Origin: Dactylonectria macrodidyma | Taxonomy: Eukaryota; Ascomycota; Sordariomycetes; Hypocreales; Nectriaceae | Length of the DNA: 64,000 nt | NCBI GenBank assembly: GCA_020744425.1 | Contig: JAGMUV010000006.1 | Coordinates: forward strand, 2,046,001-2,110,000 | Direction of reading: 5' to 3' | Shown here: positions 1 through 11,652 of the stretch, piece after piece | Position numbering within the stretch: position 1 is the first letter of the stretch | Layout of the letters: the number at the start of each line of letters is the position of its first letter | Made by a program: the position numbers and the translations under genes | The notes under the pieces: model-generated | The model's database searches: none | What the model saw: only the letters and a program-made list of their open reading frames with translations | Told to the model about the DNA's origin: nothing

Positions 1-511
1 TCCTTGTTTATGCCTCGTTCATATGGCCGATCGTGCGAAGTCCAGTAGCCTCGGTAGCTTACACAGACCATTGTGTAGGTAACGGAATCTTCGGCGTCTC
101 GTACTCGGCGTAAAATCCACGAAATGTCCGGGAGTCTTGGTGGCAGTGAAGAGGCATTCCCTATGGACGGGAATCAGATTTGCAATAGAATGCGTACAAT
201 GACCATGACACACCTTGAAAATAGAGGATATAGACGACAGTCTTGGTATGATTAGCTGCGCCAGGGCGGGGAGTGGGCGACATGTCCGATACACAAAGCG
301 CAATCTCAGTCCCATCAAGAGACCGGATCCTCTCCTCCCGCCATTGGATCTCCCCACAATCCCTCGCATAGTCTGCGATGCGCATTCTCCGCGCATTGGG
401 TGGTATGAAGGGATTGTAGACAATCATATTTTGGCACAAGACCATCATTGTGCACTTCCAACACCACAGAGCCACAAACAGGCCACCAAACAGCAGCGGG
501 GGCATCAACAT
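1..511 (-). CDS. Bem46/ABHD-like alpha/beta hydrolase, N-terminal part (cut by left edge)
   Basis: Two exons are visible on the minus strand: about 511-214 and 160-1, with the gene continuing beyond base 1. The intron (213-161, 53 bp, GT..AG) joins the codons to read YFQ-GNASSLPPRLP, the hallmark strand and oxyanion-region sequence of Bem46-type serine hydrolases. It is followed by VSYRGYW..ERGINK, which matches the family's YRGYGxS..ERG block. The N-terminus begins MPPLLFGG.. and has one hydrophobic segment, consistent with a membrane-anchored hydrolase. The catalytic serine, aspartate and histidine lie outside the window. The start is placed at 511 or 505 (two nearby ATGs). An in-frame extension upstream would encode a Gly-Ser repeat made by a CCCGAC simple repeat and is probably not translated. 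Family membership is recognised from sequence; the substrate is unknown. Confidence 0.8.
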
Positions 512-1426
512 CGGCGCAACATGGAAACTCCTCCTGCAGCTGCGAGCATGTCGTGCACGCATATGCGCGCCAACGGCTCGAGGGCTGCATGGGAGCAATA
601 GCGGCAGCGACCCCGACCCCGACCCGGATCCCGATCCCGAATCAAGGCTCCTCCAGGCCGAAAGTCGGGTGGTCAAGAGGCGGAATCGGCTCAGCGCCAT
701 TGGGGAATGGCAGTGGCAGACATTCGAACGCACCCCACGGCGAGACTGCGGCAAATAATCGAGGTCGGAGGCGGGCGCTTCGATGTGGGAGGGAAGTCGG
801 GCTTATGACATGTTCGCTCGCGACTGGACTCGGCCCTGCAGCTGGTGATGGGATGCGTGGTGAATACGGCATCATGGTGTTGCCAGAGAGGCGGCACATG
901 ACAAGAAGCCAGGGCTGCGATGGGGCAGCATGCACTGCTGGACCAATCCTCATCACCCCGCTTGCTCGCCCATTGCGCTGCTGGGGGCTCTACAGTGGAA
1001 ATGTACAGCGTCACCAGGGAATGGTGTGGTGGACTGATACGGCCCGGCAGGCACTATCCCCAGACCTAAAACGGCCCCCATTTCGTCACGACTCACCACT
1101 TTAGGCCACTATTGTAGGCCGTCTCCGCTAGAATCCTGAGATTTTTGAACAAAACCGCCTAGCATGCCCAACTGTTATTAGCACGTTGCTGCCTTGTGCC
1201 AGGTCTCAGGCGCGTGAACCATCATCCTACTATACGGTGTAAATAAACACCATCGAATTTGCCGTCCCATTTCCAGCTCGTTCCGTTTCTCTTCCGTTTT
1301 TCTTCATTTTCTTCACCTCCCCCGCCCTCCTAGAACAACACCCAAACGCCAAACGACTTCCCCTCCCGATTCAAACCGGCCAAGCCACCCCTCCAAACGT
1401 ATCACCGCCTCGTCGCCGCATTCATC
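512..1426. promoter_or_regulatory. Divergent intergenic region between hydrolase and SDS22
   Basis: No gene is seen. A short GC-rich simple repeat built on CCCGAC/CCCGAT lies at about 609-640. A pyrimidine-rich tract at about 1280-1335, just before the SDS22 start, is typical of fungal core promoters and 5' leaders. The region presumably holds both divergent promoters. Confidence 0.5.
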
Positions 1427-2671
1427 ATGCCGGGCCCTCTAGATAAAGAGAATGATAGCCACGCCCACGTCGACATTCAGAATGATCTTCCATCTCCACG
1501 CGCCGAAGGCGACACCAGTCCAGTCATGCGGAACAGTAAGGGCTGGGACGGCAAGCTACGAATGCCCAAGTCTGCGCTCGTAGCGAACCCCGAAGCCCTC
1601 TCCGACCCGGAATACTCGGACGATGAGAACGTTTTAGTGGGAGAAGAGATCGTGGCGGATGAAGGTATGGTTACCAATCTGCAAGCAGAGGACAAAACTG
1701 ACTTGTGCCGTCATAGACCTTCTGGACGACGAGGATCCCGAGACGGACGAAATCATGTGCTCCCACTCGCGAGTCGGCTCGATATCGTCTCTCAAACTCG
1801 AACGCTTCAAGAACGCGACCCGGATTTGCCTCCGCCAAAATAGCATCCAGGAAATCGATGGCCTCTCTGCACTTGCCGCTACCTTAGTAGACCTTGACCT
1901 CTACGACAATCTGATCGGACACATCCGCGGCCTCGACGAGCTGACAAATCTCACAAACCTCGACCTAAGCTTTAACAAGATCAAGCATATCAAGCATATC
2001 AGCCACCTGAAGCAACTAAAGGATCTATTCCTCGTTGCAAACAAGATTGGCAAGATTGAGGGGCTGGAGGGGCTTGACAAGTTGACGTCTCTTGAGCTTG
2101 GATCCAACCGCATCCGGGAAATCAAGAACCTTGACACCCTCGTCAGCCTCGAAGAGCTTTGGTTGGCGAAGAACAAAATCACTGAAATTGCCGGCCTCTC
2201 TGGGCTTTCCAACCTGCGTCTACTTAGTATCCAGTCCAACCGCATCACCGACTTGTCTCCCCTTAAGGATGTACCAAGCCTCGAAGAGTTATACATAACC
2301 CATAACTCTCTCGTGTCTCTCCGTGGTATTGAGAACAACACCAAGCTCCGCGTGATAGACATCTCTCACAACAAGGTTGCCAGCCTCGAGGGCCTCGGCC
2401 CGCTAAAAGATCTCGAGGAGCTTTGGGCTAGTTACAACGTGATTGCTGATTTCAACGACGTGGAGAAGGAGCTCAAGGATAAGGAGCAGTTGACGACGGT
2501 TTATTTCGAGGGCAACCTGTTGCAGCTCCGCGCACCTGCGCTCTATCGCAACAAGGTACGACTTGCTTTGCCACAGCTGAAGCAAATCGATGCCAGTAAG
2601 TTCCGTCCAATAGTCACTGGTTCAACAGAATGATACTAACGTTGCCCTTCTCAGCATTCGTGAGAGTATGA
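1427..2671 (+). CDS. sds22: Protein phosphatase 1 regulatory subunit Sds22 (leucine-rich repeat)
   Basis: There are three exons: 1427-1664, 1717-2595 and 2655-2671, giving 377 residues. The introns are short, and the second carries a GATACTAAC branch site. The last exon has only 17 coding bases and supplies the conserved ending DATFVRV. The protein has an acidic N-terminal extension (about residues 1-95) followed by roughly eleven SDS22-type 22-residue leucine-rich repeats (pattern LxxLxLxxNxIxxIxGL), then an LRR cap. Sds22 binds and matures the PP1 catalytic subunit in the nucleus and is needed for mitotic exit. Length and repeat organisation fit the fungal family. The repeated LDLYDN / LDLSFN / LELGSN / LWLAKN turns are directly visible. 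Confidence 0.96.
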
Positions 2672-3096
2672 CAAATTACCGAGGTTGAGGTTTGAGGGCA
2701 TGAGGGCACACAGTATGGCGTTAGGTAGCGTCTTTTTTCGCATGTCATTGGAAGAGATTCCGGGCAAGGAAGCATAAGTTCATCGGATAACCAAATACAC
2801 ATTTACAGATTTGAGACGTCTCAGGACCTAGCATAGGCTTACACAGAGCTGATGGTGCACCGGGATCTATAATGGCATCGTTTCCGACCTTTCACTACGA
2901 GGGGCAGCACACGATTGTTTTTGTTTTGTTTTTTTTTGGGGGGGGGGTTGGGGGGTCTTGTTTGTATTCTAAGGTGGACTCCTTATGATGTCCTTGGGGG
3001 GAGAATATAGAGCCATCATCAACAATAACAAACGCCTAAGATGATCCCAAAGCAAGTCATATCCATCACTTTTCGTCGTCAAGTCAAGTTGTTCAT
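2672..3096. other. Convergent 3' intergenic region with T/G homopolymer tract
   Basis: This lies between the 3' ends of SDS22 and the xylose reductase. It contains a run of T (2929-2937) directly followed by ten G (2938-2947), TT and six G. No gene is seen. Confidence 0.6.
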
Positions 3097-4344
3097 CTAA
3101 GCAAAGATCCACAGCTTCTCAGTAGGGAAGTACTAGGAAGGGGAGTCAGCATTCGTCGATGAAGAGTTGGAGTGTAAACAATGTTAGACTTACGTTGGTA
3201 GGCTGGTTGAACTTGAGGTTGAGATCCATCTTGGCAATGCGCTTCATGTCCTCCTCGGGAATGTCGAAGGCGCAGCAGTCGAGGTTCTCAGCCATGACGT
3301 TAGGGCGCGAGGTCTTGGGGATGACAGCGAGGCCCTGCTGGGTGGCCCATCGGAGGAGGACTTGAGCGGGGGTCTTGCTCAGCTTCTCAGCGAGGGTGGT
3401 GAAGACCTCGTGCTGCATCAGGGGCGAGGCAGACTTGGCGCGGTCCATGTCGAGCTCGATGAAGCCAGTAGGGCCAAAGGACGAGTAGGCCGTCAGGGCG
3501 ATGCCCTCGTTCTTGGCGAGGCGGACGAGCTCAGGCTGCTGCAGGTAGGGGTGCAGCTCGACCTGGAGGGTGGCCGGAGGGATCTTTGCGTACTTGAGGA
3601 GGTCGTAGACGGTCTGGGCCTGGAAGTTGGAGATACCGATGGAGCGGGCGAGGCCCTTCTCAACGAGCTTCTCCATAGCACCCCATGTCTCCTGGTTGGT
3701 GGCCTTGCTCCAGCGGATCTCCTTGTCGCCGTCGACGTGCCAGCCGGGCGGGTAGCGAACCTCCGGGTCGACGTACTCGAGGGCGACGGGGAAGTGGATC
3801 AGGAACAGGTCAAAGTAGTCGATCTGCCAGTCAGCGAGCTGGCGCCGCGTGATGGGCTCGACGCGCTCCTCCTCGTGGAATGTCTGCCAGAGCTTGGATA
3901 CGATGAAGAGCTCCTCGCGCTTCACGATGCCCTCCTTGAGCGCGCGAGCAACGCCTTCGCCGCATTCTTTCTCGTTGCCGTAGTCTACGTGCGAGAAACA
4001 AATTTGTTAGTAAGGTTGAAGCTGTAGGGAGAGCCAATTGGCCGTTACATCGCATATCATGACGTGGGTGGAGGGGGGTCAAGGATGGAGGGGTCAAGGT
4101 GCAGGGGTTGGTGGCTATTATCTCGGGGTAATTGGATAAAAATGGATGAGGGGCAGCGCCGAGCATGACCAGGGGGGTTCATTGCCATGGACGACGTACC
4201 GCAAGCACCGTCAAACAGACGGTAACCGGCCTTGATGGCATTGTAGACAGTATCGGCCGTGTTATTCTCAACCTTCCAGAGGCCGAAGCCCACCTGGGGC
4301 ATCTCGTAGCCGCTGTTGAGCTTGATGTTGGGCACGGCAGTCAT
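3097..4344 (-). CDS. xyl1: NAD(P)H-dependent D-xylose reductase (aldo-keto reductase)
   Basis: There are three exons on the minus strand: 4344-4200, 3984-3194 and 3132-3097, giving 323 residues, the usual length of fungal xylose reductases. The first intron (215 bp) is long for this window. Its removal joins LFDGAC-DYGNEKE, which is diagnostic of the family. The final 12-codon exon encodes [11 protein letters not shown] plus stop. The aldo-keto reductase tetrad is present: D45, Y50, K79 and H112. The NADP phosphate-binding loop reads IPKTSRP from residue 270, a variant of the IPKSN form. The enzyme reduces D-xylose to xylitol in the cytosol, the first step of fungal pentose catabolism. It may also act on L-arabinose or other aldoses. 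No close XlnR-type GGCTAAA site was evident upstream. Confidence 0.93.
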
Positions 4345-6975
4345 GGTGACGTAGGTGGGCGGGATGTGTATAAGTGGAGGGTGTTGGTTTTCGTAACGAG
4401 GACGGTTCCGCGACGCAATATGGGAGCAGGAGAGGGGGGAGGAAGGGAGATGGAGGAAGAAAAGAGGGTGGGAGAGGCATCATGAAGTATTTATGGCGTC
4501 GACCAGATTCCAATCGGCCCAGTTGTCCTCGTCCTCGTTCTGCACCCCCCGCATCGCATAGCCGTCATGGAAAGGCATTAGCAGTGTCATTTGATAGCCA
4601 GACGCCTACCCACATGGGCCGACAGCTCGTCCGGCCAGGCCAGTGGCACGTATCATGTCTCCTTTGCCCATCCGCATCGTGCCTCTGGGAGGGAGAAATA
4701 AAAGGCGGGCCGGCAAGTGTCATGGCAACGCAGCAGCAAAGCGGGTGGCCGAGAGATGTTCCGAACGAGCTAGGGGGGGGGTTCACGGGGGTATTTTGCA
4801 AGTAATCTACGTCGTTTACTGGACAACATCGTCAAACTGGACAAGTTTTCTTTGCAACCGCGTGGTTCCAGCGATTCGACATCGCATTGATCCAGAACCC
4901 AAGGCCGCTTTTATGGGGCGCCTGCAATTCATCCGGAGCGGCTAGTGGGTCCTGAAGCTGCGGGGCGGGCGGGGGGTATCAAAGTGTGTTCCCAGTGCAT
5001 GCGGGAGATGCGCTGCAGCCTGTGTTTCGGACGATGCTCTGCAGAAGCTCGAACAAGTTCCAGGTTTGTTGCTTATCGCGGTTGCTTAAAACGGCTCGCC
5101 GACGGAGGTTGTATCGAAGCAGTTTGGTTACATGACGGTCCTGGGAACTTAACCGGATGACCGTTTGTGTTCTGGGTTATAATCTAGGGTAAATGAAGAA
5201 CTTTGAAGTCCGATGCCGAGCGAGAGCATCCGCTGGGGTATTTCCAAACACTCAGCCACGACGAATTACCCGTTTTCACGCTGACCGACTCGCTAATACA
5301 TCCTTTTCTCAAATCCCGGACCATGGGATTCCAGAACCCCATAGAAAACGAGGCGTTAGTGGCTATATCTGCGACATCCGATCACGGTCCAGGGTAGCCA
5401 GGTGAGCTGCAGAAGGTGAAGCCATTCGCATCAGTACCCCCCGCCACGAGACTAATCCCGGCTTGACGACGGGGTTGAATACGGCAAAAGCAGCAAGTGA
5501 TCTACACCCGAAGAGTTCCGTACGCGGCGGTCCGGTGGTCACGATGGGTAAATCCCGGTGGGGGCCCTGGGAGACACATGGCTCCGACGGGCCGCCTCAC
5601 AGCCAGCCCGCGCCGTTTGATTCTCATGCAGGTCCGACTTTTGATTGGCATGACGAGTTGGGACGAGGGGTCTTCCATGCCTGCGCTTCTGCGACTCAAT
5701 TCCGTGGACGCCTATTTGTGCGTCTAAGACATGTTGTCCAAGTCAGTGGCCAGCGCCTCATGGGCCAAGTGGGCTGGGAGAGGAGCGTGCCAGCCTGTGA
5801 TTGACGCGGAAGACTATAGATAGAGAGAGCACCGACCCTCACTTTTTGGGTGGATAATGTATGATATTGGCTCTAACGACAGCGCAGGCTTCCGGGGTCT
5901 CTGACGTGGGTTTTCTACGGGCACCCATCGTCGAACAGGGTGATGCCTGTTTAGCTCCCCCAATCTGAACACACTGTGCCGCATTTGGGCCATCATGGAT
6001 ACTCTCTCATTGCGCATTTACATGCTAAACGGTGACTGCAACTCTGAAAGAACCCCAATCTTGCCGGTGGATATGCAGTCAACGAGGGACTTCGCAACAC
6101 GGCAATTTGCAGAGATAGACGGGTTCTATTCATCGCATTTAGCCTGAATGCCCCCCCCCCCACGTCGGGGAGTATCGGCGGATCTCGTCCCACATGCGGC
6201 TAAATTTGTTGGCCTGGCTGTTCAGTCACCAAATATCCACCATCGGGCGAGAGAGTGGAGATGGTGCCTTGCAGCCTGACGTCTTTGCTGCTCTTTCCTG
6301 GCCAGTTTACTCATAGACTACACTCTCAAAACCAACCCCACGAGGCAAGCCAAACCCTTTCATCCTCCACCTCATGATGAGCGAATGATCTGTCAGAAAA
6401 TTTGGATATTTTCATCGCCATAATGTTGTTGTTCCATTGTTCTCTCTTTCTTATCAATGCCTTGAATGAAGAGGACTTGCTTTGAGGATTGGTCGGTTCA
6501 GTCTAAGACGAATAGTCCCAAACTAACAATAGATTTCGATTCCCTATCTCGTCACTTCTTCTGGGATTCTCAAAGACGCCCCGATGCACGGAGCTTCTTA
6601 TCACTTGTTCTCAGTCGCAACTAAGAAGCCAGAATCATTCTCAGATAACATAGTGACTCAATAAAGCGTTTGCGTCAACAAAGGGCAACTTAAACACCAC
6701 TTTCTTCGTCGCTACTGAAACAGTCCCTAGACTCGAAGGCTGCACAATGGACAACCCTGGCTCACGTTGATAGCCAGAGAGCGGCCATCCCGGAGAACAA
6801 AAAACAATATTCAATGTTAACTAAACCGAACATCGGAGAGGGGTGTTCTCGACTGACTCTGATCTCGATCAGAGACTTCCTTTGTTTGGCCACTCGAGCT
6901 TATTATCTGAGGTCATACCCTGTATACTTAGTTGTTCGATAGAGGACCATAGACGCTCTCTAACATCCCTTCAAC
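4345..6975. other. 2.6-kb gene-poor intergenic region
   Basis: Scattered short reading frames show no recognisable protein, codon bias or splice structure. The first part contains the xylose reductase promoter. An 11-base C run is at 6151-6161. The last 600 bases are more AT-rich and presumably hold the promoter and leader of the kinase-like gene. No RNA gene was recognised. Confidence 0.5.
4488..4494 (-). promoter_or_regulatory. TATA-like element upstream of xylose reductase
   Basis: The minus strand reads ATAAATA about 145 bp upstream of the xylose reductase ATG, in an otherwise GA/CT-biased leader. Position and composition suit a core promoter element, but there is no direct evidence of use. 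Confidence 0.3.
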
Positions 6976-9900
6976 ATGCCGTTTCATTACGAAGATTATT
7001 CAGGGACGGACCTGGACGTCATTCAACGCCTGTCGCCCGCACACTATCTCGATCAGTATCGCAATGAACGTGCTGTCCAAAGTGCCATCCTCCGTGGCGA
7101 TGAAGAAGTCATCCTCACCAACACCTCGACTCTTGCTGGTCTCAAGGAGCCGCGATACGTCCACCCGCCCTACATCCACCAGCGTAATCCATACGAGGTC
7201 AAGTTCAGAGAATTAAGATCCCCCGAGAGCGAAGATGGATTAACCGAGAATGACATCCGAGAAAGGCTTGATAGAGAGTGGAAGGGCTTCAGGCTCGAGT
7301 TCCTCAAGATCCTAGGCACCGGTGGCCTCGGATCTGGGACTCTCTGGAAAGTCCACTTAGAAGGGGGGGTGACCAAACAGGTCGTGATCAAGGTCCCCAA
7401 AACCGAGGAGTCATATTCTGAAGAAGAATCGGAGTGGCATAAACGTTACGAAGGCAGCCGCCACACGGTTCAGTATGTCGACCTGGCCAAGATGGCCTCA
7501 GATGCGCGAGATGCTTACAAAGCGAAATACCCGGATATGCCCTGTCAATATGACCGGGGGTCGGATTTTATATCGGACGAAGCGACAGGCATGCCTCTAG
7601 AGTTCATGTCACGAGGAGACCTCTTCAGAATAATGAAGACAGCCTCCACTAAGAGATTAAAACGCTTTCCGGACAAGGCGCTGTGGGGTATCTGGGAATG
7701 CTGTATGTACCAATCCACGATTATGCCCCTGGTATACTTTCAGTACTAATAATATGAATAGTGGTCAAAGGCGCAGCCGCTATGGCTTATCAACCCAGAG
7801 CTAATAAGTGGAATATAGTTTTCGAGAACGATATGGAGAAGGCCGAGGCCAACGGTGATCTCGAACGGTTCTTCGAGTTTTTGGAAGCGGAACCGATTAC
7901 TCACGATATCCATCTAGACCTCGAAGAGTCCAACAGTGAGTCATGTTCAGACTTACCTCATTTCTAGCTAATCGCGTATAGTTCTTGCGGGCGAAGATTC
8001 TGCTCACCCTGAACAGCCTGTTTTCAAGGTGACTACCCCTTCCGCAGCAATGCAAACAGGAACTTGATGACTTACTAGGAACATAGATGCATGATTTTGG
8101 TGGGTTTAGCTTTGCGATGAATGAGGCTTGGGGGCACCGGGACGAGAAATTCTATTGGAGTAGGAGAAAGCCGACCAAGATGACGAGATTAACGCCGGTA
8201 CGTTGGAAGAGTGAGAAAGAGTGATAGTGTTCTAATTGCAGACAGGAGCAAGTCCACCAGGATTGGGACACCCTCCGCAACAACCTCCCAGGACGAGAAG
8301 CCGTCGAAAGGTTTGAGGGTTCCGACCTCACCAAAGGTAACCCCATCGCCGGACGATACGGCGTGTGGACAAATATCTTTATCCTGGCTAAAACCGTGAG
8401 TCAATGCAGCTACACCCCGTATCAAAGACTACCTCTCTAACAGCGTCCCAGATGGAGGCTGTCATCACTCAGTTATACTTTGTGCACCCGTTCACGTCCG
8501 ATGATTACGAGACTATGGACGGCAAGAGCGGGCGGACCTATGGATGGCGGCTCAATGAGCCAGAATTCGACTTTGTCGACCCAGAGTTGCGGGATATCCT
8601 CTGCGAATGCTTGTTTGAGCGGCCAATAGATCGTCCCAGCATTCTCGATCTGTTGCGGAACATCGAGGCTCGCAAGAAACGCGGCTTCCCTGAACAACTT
8701 GGCGACCTCAAATGGTTTTGGCGCAAGGTCTTCGGCCCCTTCGCCACCAAGCCCGTTCGAGCGAGCGCGGTGCCCGATGCCGAGCTCGATCTAGAGGAAG
8801 TCATCCGGACTAATGTTATGAGCTCAGCTGAGCGAGACGCTCGCATTTATGGCGACGAGCTGGATCTAGAGGAAATCGTCCGGGCTAATGTCATTGCTTC
8901 AGGTGAACAAGATGCCCTCATTGATACTAACCAGCAATCAGAGGAAAGGACCAATCCCCTGAGTTCAGACGAGAGACAGGCTCGCCGGGCCATGGGATCG
9001 CAAAGCCAGCCAGGTATTCAGCCAGTAAGAAGGCGTAGTGCCAGAGTCGCGATAACGATTTCGGATGGGTCTGAACAAGAACCTCGCCGATCCACGCAGG
9101 ATTCAAGCCAATCCGGCTCTAGTTCAGAGCCTGGACAAAGTGCCAGAGTGCCAATCACGATTACAGACGGTTCTGGGCAAGGATCTCGCCGGGCTACGCG
9201 GGAATCAAGTCTTCCAGATTATGAGGATTCGGAAGAAAGCGTCAAGACTAACGTTATGCCTACGTCAGAACAAAGAGAACACCTAGCCGGACTCCAGATA
9301 CATTCACAGGGTTCGCAAGCACGCCAGGAGAGCAACAAAGAGAACCGACCCCATGCGCCCCCTCTCCACCGTCGCCCGCTTTGGTTGGACGCTCTCATAG
9401 CCGCGGCAGAGCAGCCAGATCCTCACTTGAGTCAGGATCGCATTGCGCAGAGCCGACTGTCGCCGACTCTCCCAGCCTCGCAACAGCCAGTACAAGAAGA
9501 AGCCCGAGCCTCCGAGCCCGAATCTCCTCCCCACCGGGAATCCCTGAGAAGCGTTCTGTCATTCTTCAAAACAGACGCCGAGCTAGATGCACACAACGCT
9601 TTGAGCATGCGCCATGTTTCGTCTTCACCTGTGCCTCTTTCTAGTCAAGGCAGCACGACGGAAGAATCCGGCTCGGATGAAGGCAGCGACTTCGAACGCC
9701 TGGTAAAGAGGCCTAGAACCCACCTTGAAACTAACGATCGACCCAAGAAGAGAGTCAGGTTCCAAGACGACGACGTTCATCTCTCCATGCTTTGCCGGCA
9801 GCTATCTGTGGATTCTGAGCTCACATCTCCGCTAGAGTCCCCTAGACATGCCAACATGGCTCGTTTCAAGAGCACGAGCAGAGTCAAGAAGGTGCCAAGT

Positions 9901-10050
9901 CCAAAGGCCAAGTCGCAGCTAAAGACATCGACGCCAAAGTCACCACGTCCTACGGCAATCCAGAATCTATTGGTTCGGTCCCAACAGTTGGAAAAGAGAC
10001 TCGGCTACAAGACCGTGGATCAGGTTTCCAAACCAGCCTGGGAAAAATAG
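6976..10050 (+). CDS. Divergent protein-kinase-domain protein with long disordered tail
   Basis: There are six exons: 6976-7702, 7762-7935, 7982-8028, 8087-8197, 8246-8395 and 8452-10050, giving 935 residues; all junction phases agree. The kinase-like domain spans about residues 110-500. It has a glycine-rich loop (GTGGLGSG, 113-120), a candidate ATP lysine in VIK (139), a catalytic-loop-like HLDLEESN (D295, N300) and an intact DFG (319-321). The catalytic lysine after HxDL is replaced by Glu, and the domain is divergent from canonical kinases. After residue 500 comes a low-complexity tail with duplicated segments (ELDLEEVIRTNV / ELDLEEIVRANV and SARVAITISDGS / SARVPITITDGS), a basic cluster with KKRVRF at 835-840, and SP sites. 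The RVRF looks like a PP1-docking motif. No orthologue with known function is recognised; activity is uncertain. Confidence 0.8.
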
Positions 10051-10531
10051 ACGCCTGTCAAAAGTTCTGTCCTTTCTGCTTTCTTCTTGTTTTTCATGTT
10101 CTCGAATATTGTGATAGTGACATCAAGTGATGCCCAATACGTCACTCGTACTTGCCTTGAGCACAAGGCGCTCTCGATGGCTGTATTTTTTTTTATTTCA
10201 CTTAGATTACAATGTGTTCTTTCAATATAGCCTGTATGTTTTCTCCATTACACGTCGTTCGTCCTTAACTGAAACCCTTATTTAAACCACTTTGCCAAGA
10301 AGGCAAGAAAAACAAATGATCATCCTTCATGTCTTTGGGTATCATAACTGTCCTCTGTTACCAGTATCATCCATACATGCAACAAAAATATATATCCAGA
10401 GTTCCGGGACAAAAATGGCCAAAAAACGCCCTTCACTTTTGAGCTTGAAAGAATGAGAAAATAATATCAGTGTGGGCCTCACGGCCGCGGAAACCATTGC
10501 CTCTCCCAGATAGAGAGATTGCTCATCATTT
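10051..10531. other. Convergent 3' intergenic region
   Basis: This is an AT-rich stretch between the 3' ends of the kinase-like gene and the membrane glycoprotein gene, with T/A runs near 10185-10195 typical of polyadenylation regions. No gene is seen. Confidence 0.5.
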
Positions 10532-11652
10532 TTAGACATCAATGTTCGAGTAACGACACTCGCAGGTGCCGGGCTTAGCCTGGACATTACCTATTCTGTT
10601 GCCATTGCTGTCTTCGCACTTGAGCGGGCCGAGAGTGCCAGACTTGCTCTGCACGATCTCAGCATCGCCAGGCCAGGCGCCAAACTTGATATCATCGGAC
10701 GCCGGGTCGACAGTGTCGTTCCCACGTCGTCTTGTCCACAAGGTGGCCTCGAAGCGAGTTTCGTCGAAAGTGCATGTTGCAGCGCGGTTGTTGGACGTTA
10801 GATTCTCTGAAGGGACAACCTCCTTTGACATGGAATAAAAGAAACGCAAACGCTCCGTCGGTTTGCCGGCGTCGAGGACAGCAAGGGAGCGGTTGGTGAA
10901 GGAGGGAGCAAAGGGGTTCTCAGTGGACGAGATGGTGTAAGCGGAAGAAGAGTCGGCGGTGATGACCCAAAAGAAGGTAGCCGAGTCCCCTGTGGTATAC
11001 GGATAGCAACGCCAAGTAGACGTATTAGAGGTACAATTGGTAGATGTCTCTTGGAGGTCGACTTCAAAGGAGAAGGACCCAGCTGGAAAGCTTTGGTCCG
11101 GAGAGTCGGATCCTTGAGTGTGTTTTTCTGGATCTCTTTCCGGCCCAGTTAGTTCCTATTCCCAAGTGCTACTGTATATTAGATGTGTGCTTACTTGTCT
11201 TGCAACCCAATTGTCAAGCCAACCGCGAGCCCGACAGCGAGTACAACCAAAATGGCCACTCCAACCCCCACGATGCAACACCAGCGGTCGGACTGATTCC
11301 TCCGTCCACCGTACTCGCCGCGCCGCATGCGAGCATCTCGTTCCGGAGACTCCCCGTCAGATTCCTTGTAACAAGGCGGTGGGTGCAGCGCTGGCGGGTT
11401 AACTAGGATATACGGCGGGACGTAGGGCGGAGGGAGACCGCGTGGCGATCCCCTAGGAGACGGCCGACGGGGCGACTTCTGCGGCACGCGGAGAGAGATG
11501 GGTGTACTTGAGAGGTGAGCTACGACAGGCTTCGGTGTCGATGGGTGCGACTGGGCCACCTCGTTCTCCGCAATGACAGGCATGAAGCCGACACTGTGGA
11601 GTGAGCTGCGAGAGCTCACGGAGCTGGAGCCCCGGCCGTGCCCTCGGATCAT
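10532..11652 (-). CDS. Single-pass membrane glycoprotein with cytosolic PPPY motif
   Basis: There are two exons, 11652-11195 and 11135-10532, giving 353 residues. The acceptor (GGAAAG) lies just after an AACTAAC branch site and is the only one I found that keeps the frame open through the second exon. The N-terminal half (about 1-130) is Ser/Pro/Arg-rich and has LPPPYVPPY and further Pro-Pro motifs. A hydrophobic segment at about 132-150 (IVGVGVAILVVLAVGLAVGL) follows. The C-terminal half is a likely extracellular domain with N-x-S/T sites (NTST, NRS, NLT, NDT), several cysteines and a CECRY ending. PPxY motifs bind Nedd4/Rsp5 WW domains, so ubiquitin-dependent trafficking is possible, but that is inference. 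The architecture is common in filamentous fungi, with no function known to me. Confidence 0.75.

Noticed and set aside
3362..4027. 221-codon plus-strand frame
   Set aside because: Antisense to the xylose reductase coding exon, caused by codon bias.
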